Assembly (NCBI GenBank): GCA_905479535.1
Contig: CAJQMW010000106.1
Span: forward strand, 1-6,859
Reading direction: 5' to 3'
Length of the DNA: 6,859 nucleotides
Source: an uncultured Maribacter sp.
GTDB taxonomy: Bacteria > Bacteroidota > Bacteroidia > Flavobacteriales > Flavobacteriaceae
Shown here: positions 5,314 through 6,859 of the stretch, in pieces
Position numbering within the stretch: position 1 is the stretch's first letter
Layout: each line of letters begins with the position of its first letter
Position numbers and translations under genes: made by a program
Notes under the pieces: model-generated
Databases searched by the model: none
What the model saw: the letters and a program-made list of their open reading frames with translations, nothing else
Told to the model about the DNA's origin: nothing

Positions 5314-6859
5314 TTAACTCAAAAGATTTGTCAAAGACATACTGAACACCACCATGGCAACAAAATAGGCCACTAGAATTGCCACCTCTTTTTTACCTGA
5401 ATAGTAGACCACCTCTAGACCTTCGTTCACCTGTCTTTTAATTGTATAACTCACTGCAAGCGCAACTAAAATTGTAACTAGACACCCAAGTGCGTTCCAC
5501 CAAAACCAAAAAATCTGTGGTACATAGAGCCATAGGTACATGTTGAACAAAACTCCGGCCACTATGCCAATATTTGCACCCAAAGCATGTGTTTTTTTGG
5601 TCAATATAGCAAGAATGAACGCTGCCAGAATAGGTCCGTAGAAAACAGAGCTAATTTTATTGATGACCTCAATTACAGTACCTTCAATGTTTCCGGCGAA
5701 AAAAGCGAAGAACAAACAAACGAGGCCCCAGAAAACGGATAATAAACGGGAATTCATTACGTACTTGCTATTACTCATATTGGGTTTAAAACGTTTTACA
5801 AAATCCTCCATGGTAACCGCTGAAAGCGAGTTGACCGTAGAACTTAAAGAAGACATTGCAGCCGACATTATGGCAACGATTAAAATTCCTATTATTCCAT
5901 TGGGCAAATAGTTGATGATAAATACAGGAACCATTAAATCTGCTTTTTTACCCTCAAGTGAACCAATATTCGCTTGATAGGTGCTTTCCATCATTTCTTG
6001 AAATCCAAAATCCTGCATAAACAGTGTGCCCAATACAAGTCCCATAATGCAGTATGTAAGGGTTAGCGGGAACCTAAAAAGCCCATTTGCCAATAACAAC
6101 TTTTTGATCGTTGGCATTCCCTTGGCCGAAAGCAGTCTTTGAGACTGCGTCTGGTCCGTACCGTAATAAGAGGCATACAAAAAGAACCCACCTATGACCA
6201 TAGGCCAAAATCCGAATTCATCATTACCATCCGCATTATCAAAACCCCATTTATTGAAGTCCACCGCGGTCAATCTATCCTGATCCACGTTTGTTAGAAA
6301 ATTATCAAAACCTCCCAATTCGCTAATACCATAGATCAAACAAATAATTATTCCTATAAATAAAACAATCATTTGAATAACATCTCCCCATATAACGGCC
6401 TTCATCCCTCCTTGAAAAGAATATACCATAGTTATGGCACCTATAATCAATATTGATATCCAAAAGTCTATTCCGATTGTAGCCTGTAAAATGAGAGCCA
6501 TAGTATAGACCATTACCCCTGTTGCTACCGATCTACTTACTTGAAAGACAAAACTTATCAATAACCGCGACGATGCATCAAACCGTTTTTCCAAATACTC
6601 GTAAACGCTTACGATTCCCGATTTATATAGTGTTGGGATTACGGCGATCAACAAGAAGCCCATAGCCAATGGTACTCCAAATTCATAGGTCAACCATTGC
6701 AGCCCTCCACCGGGCTTTAATCCAACAAATGCTGGCGCAGATATAAAACTGATCGCTGACAATTGGGTGGCCATGGTAGATAAACTCAATGGTAACCAAC
6801 CCATACTTCTACCACCCAGAAAGTAATCTCCGGAACTTTTATTTTCCTTGAAAAAATAC
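5314..6859 (-). CDS. Sodium:solute symporter (SSS/SLC5 family), N-terminus outside the window
   Basis: This encodes an inner-membrane Na+-coupled transporter with 515 residues visible and about a dozen hydrophobic segments. The frame stays open to the window edge: 18 codons upstream of the ATG at 6804 encode YFFKENKSSGDYFLGGRS, the conserved loop after the first membrane helix, followed by MGWLPLSLSTMATQLSA. The ATG at 6804 is therefore internal, and roughly 25-30 residues with helix 1 lie beyond the window. Further SSS signatures are FQGGMKAVIWGDVIQ; YGTDQTQSQR (GTDQTQSQR at 6136-6162); and MSSLSSTVNS (5827-5856), which carries the serines that line the Na2 site in relatives such as vSGLT, so sodium coupling is expected. 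The C-terminus ends in a last helix and a short tail with no extra domain. Substrate cannot be told from family alone, since relatives carry sugars, sialic acid, and organic acids; the glycerate kinase 10 bases downstream points to glycerate or a glycerate-yielding compound. Confidence 0.92.
   Translation of the reverse strand, partial: YFFKENKSSGDYFLGGRSMGWLPLSLSTMATQLSAISFISAPAFVGLKPGGGLQWLTYEFGVPLAMGFLLIAVIPTLYKSGIVSVYEYLEKRFDASSRLLISFVFQVSRSVATGVMVYTMALILQATIGIDFWISILIIGAITMVYSFQGGMKAVIWGDVIQMIVLFIGIIICLIYGISELGGFDNFLTNVDQDRLTAVDFNKWGFDNADGNDEFGFWPMVIGGFFLYASYYGTDQTQSQRLLSAKGMPTIKKLLLANGLFRFPLTLTYCIMGLVLGTLFMQDFGFQEMMESTYQANIGSLEGKKADLMVPVFIINYLPNGIIGILIVAIMSAAMSSLSSTVNSLSAVTMEDFVKRFKPNMSNSKYVMNSRLLSVFWGLVCLFFAFFAGNIEGTVIEVINKISSVFYGPILAAFILAILTKKTHALGANIGIVAGVLFNMYLWLYVPQIFWFWWNALGCLVTILVALAVSYTIKRQVNEGLEVVYYSGKKEVAILVAYFVAMVVFSMSLTNLLS

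Noticed and set aside
5660..5911. Open frame of 83 codons on the plus strand inside the symporter
   Set aside because: Antisense to conserved SSS transporter sequence including the Na2-site serines; no independent evidence.

Overview
The window reads as an ordinary chromosomal stretch from a member of the Bacteroidota, most likely a marine-type flavobacterium. The evidence is moderately AT-rich DNA, promoter -7 boxes of the TAnnTTTG type, no strong Shine-Dalgarno sequences before the starts, and protein families typical of that group: a large VPS10/BNR-repeat secreted protein, a TPR lipoprotein with charged residues after the lipid-modified cysteine, a YpdA-type reductase with the GGGPIG motif, and an SSS symporter. 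No mobile element, CRISPR array, RNA gene or phage gene is visible.

Layout, left to right. (1) Positions 1-1737, plus strand: the C-terminal end of a large VPS10/sortilin-like beta-propeller protein, cut by the window edge, followed 9 bases later by a TPR lipoprotein. The two are probably co-transcribed and both act in the cell envelope. (2) 1738-2472, plus strand: rpe (ribulose-phosphate 3-epimerase) with its own good -7 box. (3) 2473-2568: a convergent junction holding a long bulged hairpin that looks like the terminator of the minus-strand CBS gene and perhaps also of rpe. (4) 2569-4148: a small two-CBS-domain protein (minus) and a YpdA-like FAD/NAD(P)H reductase (plus), transcribed divergently from a 170-base intergenic region that carries a 15-bp near-perfect inverted repeat and a smaller 5-5-5 inverted repeat. 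(5) 4173-6859, minus strand: a sodium:solute symporter, with its N-terminus outside the window, and a glycerate kinase 10 bases downstream, forming a likely uptake-and-phosphorylation operon.

The genes do not form one pathway. The clearest functional unit is symporter plus glycerate kinase, which suggests import of glycerate, or of a compound broken down to it, and entry into lower glycolysis as phosphoglycerate. Rpe belongs to the pentose phosphate pathway. The CBS protein and the reductase share a control region and may respond to nucleotide or redox state, but this is inference. I found no convincing undescribed system. The items most worth checking are the intergenic inverted repeat, the missing conserved cysteine in the YpdA homologue, and the substrate of the symporter paired with glycerate kinase.
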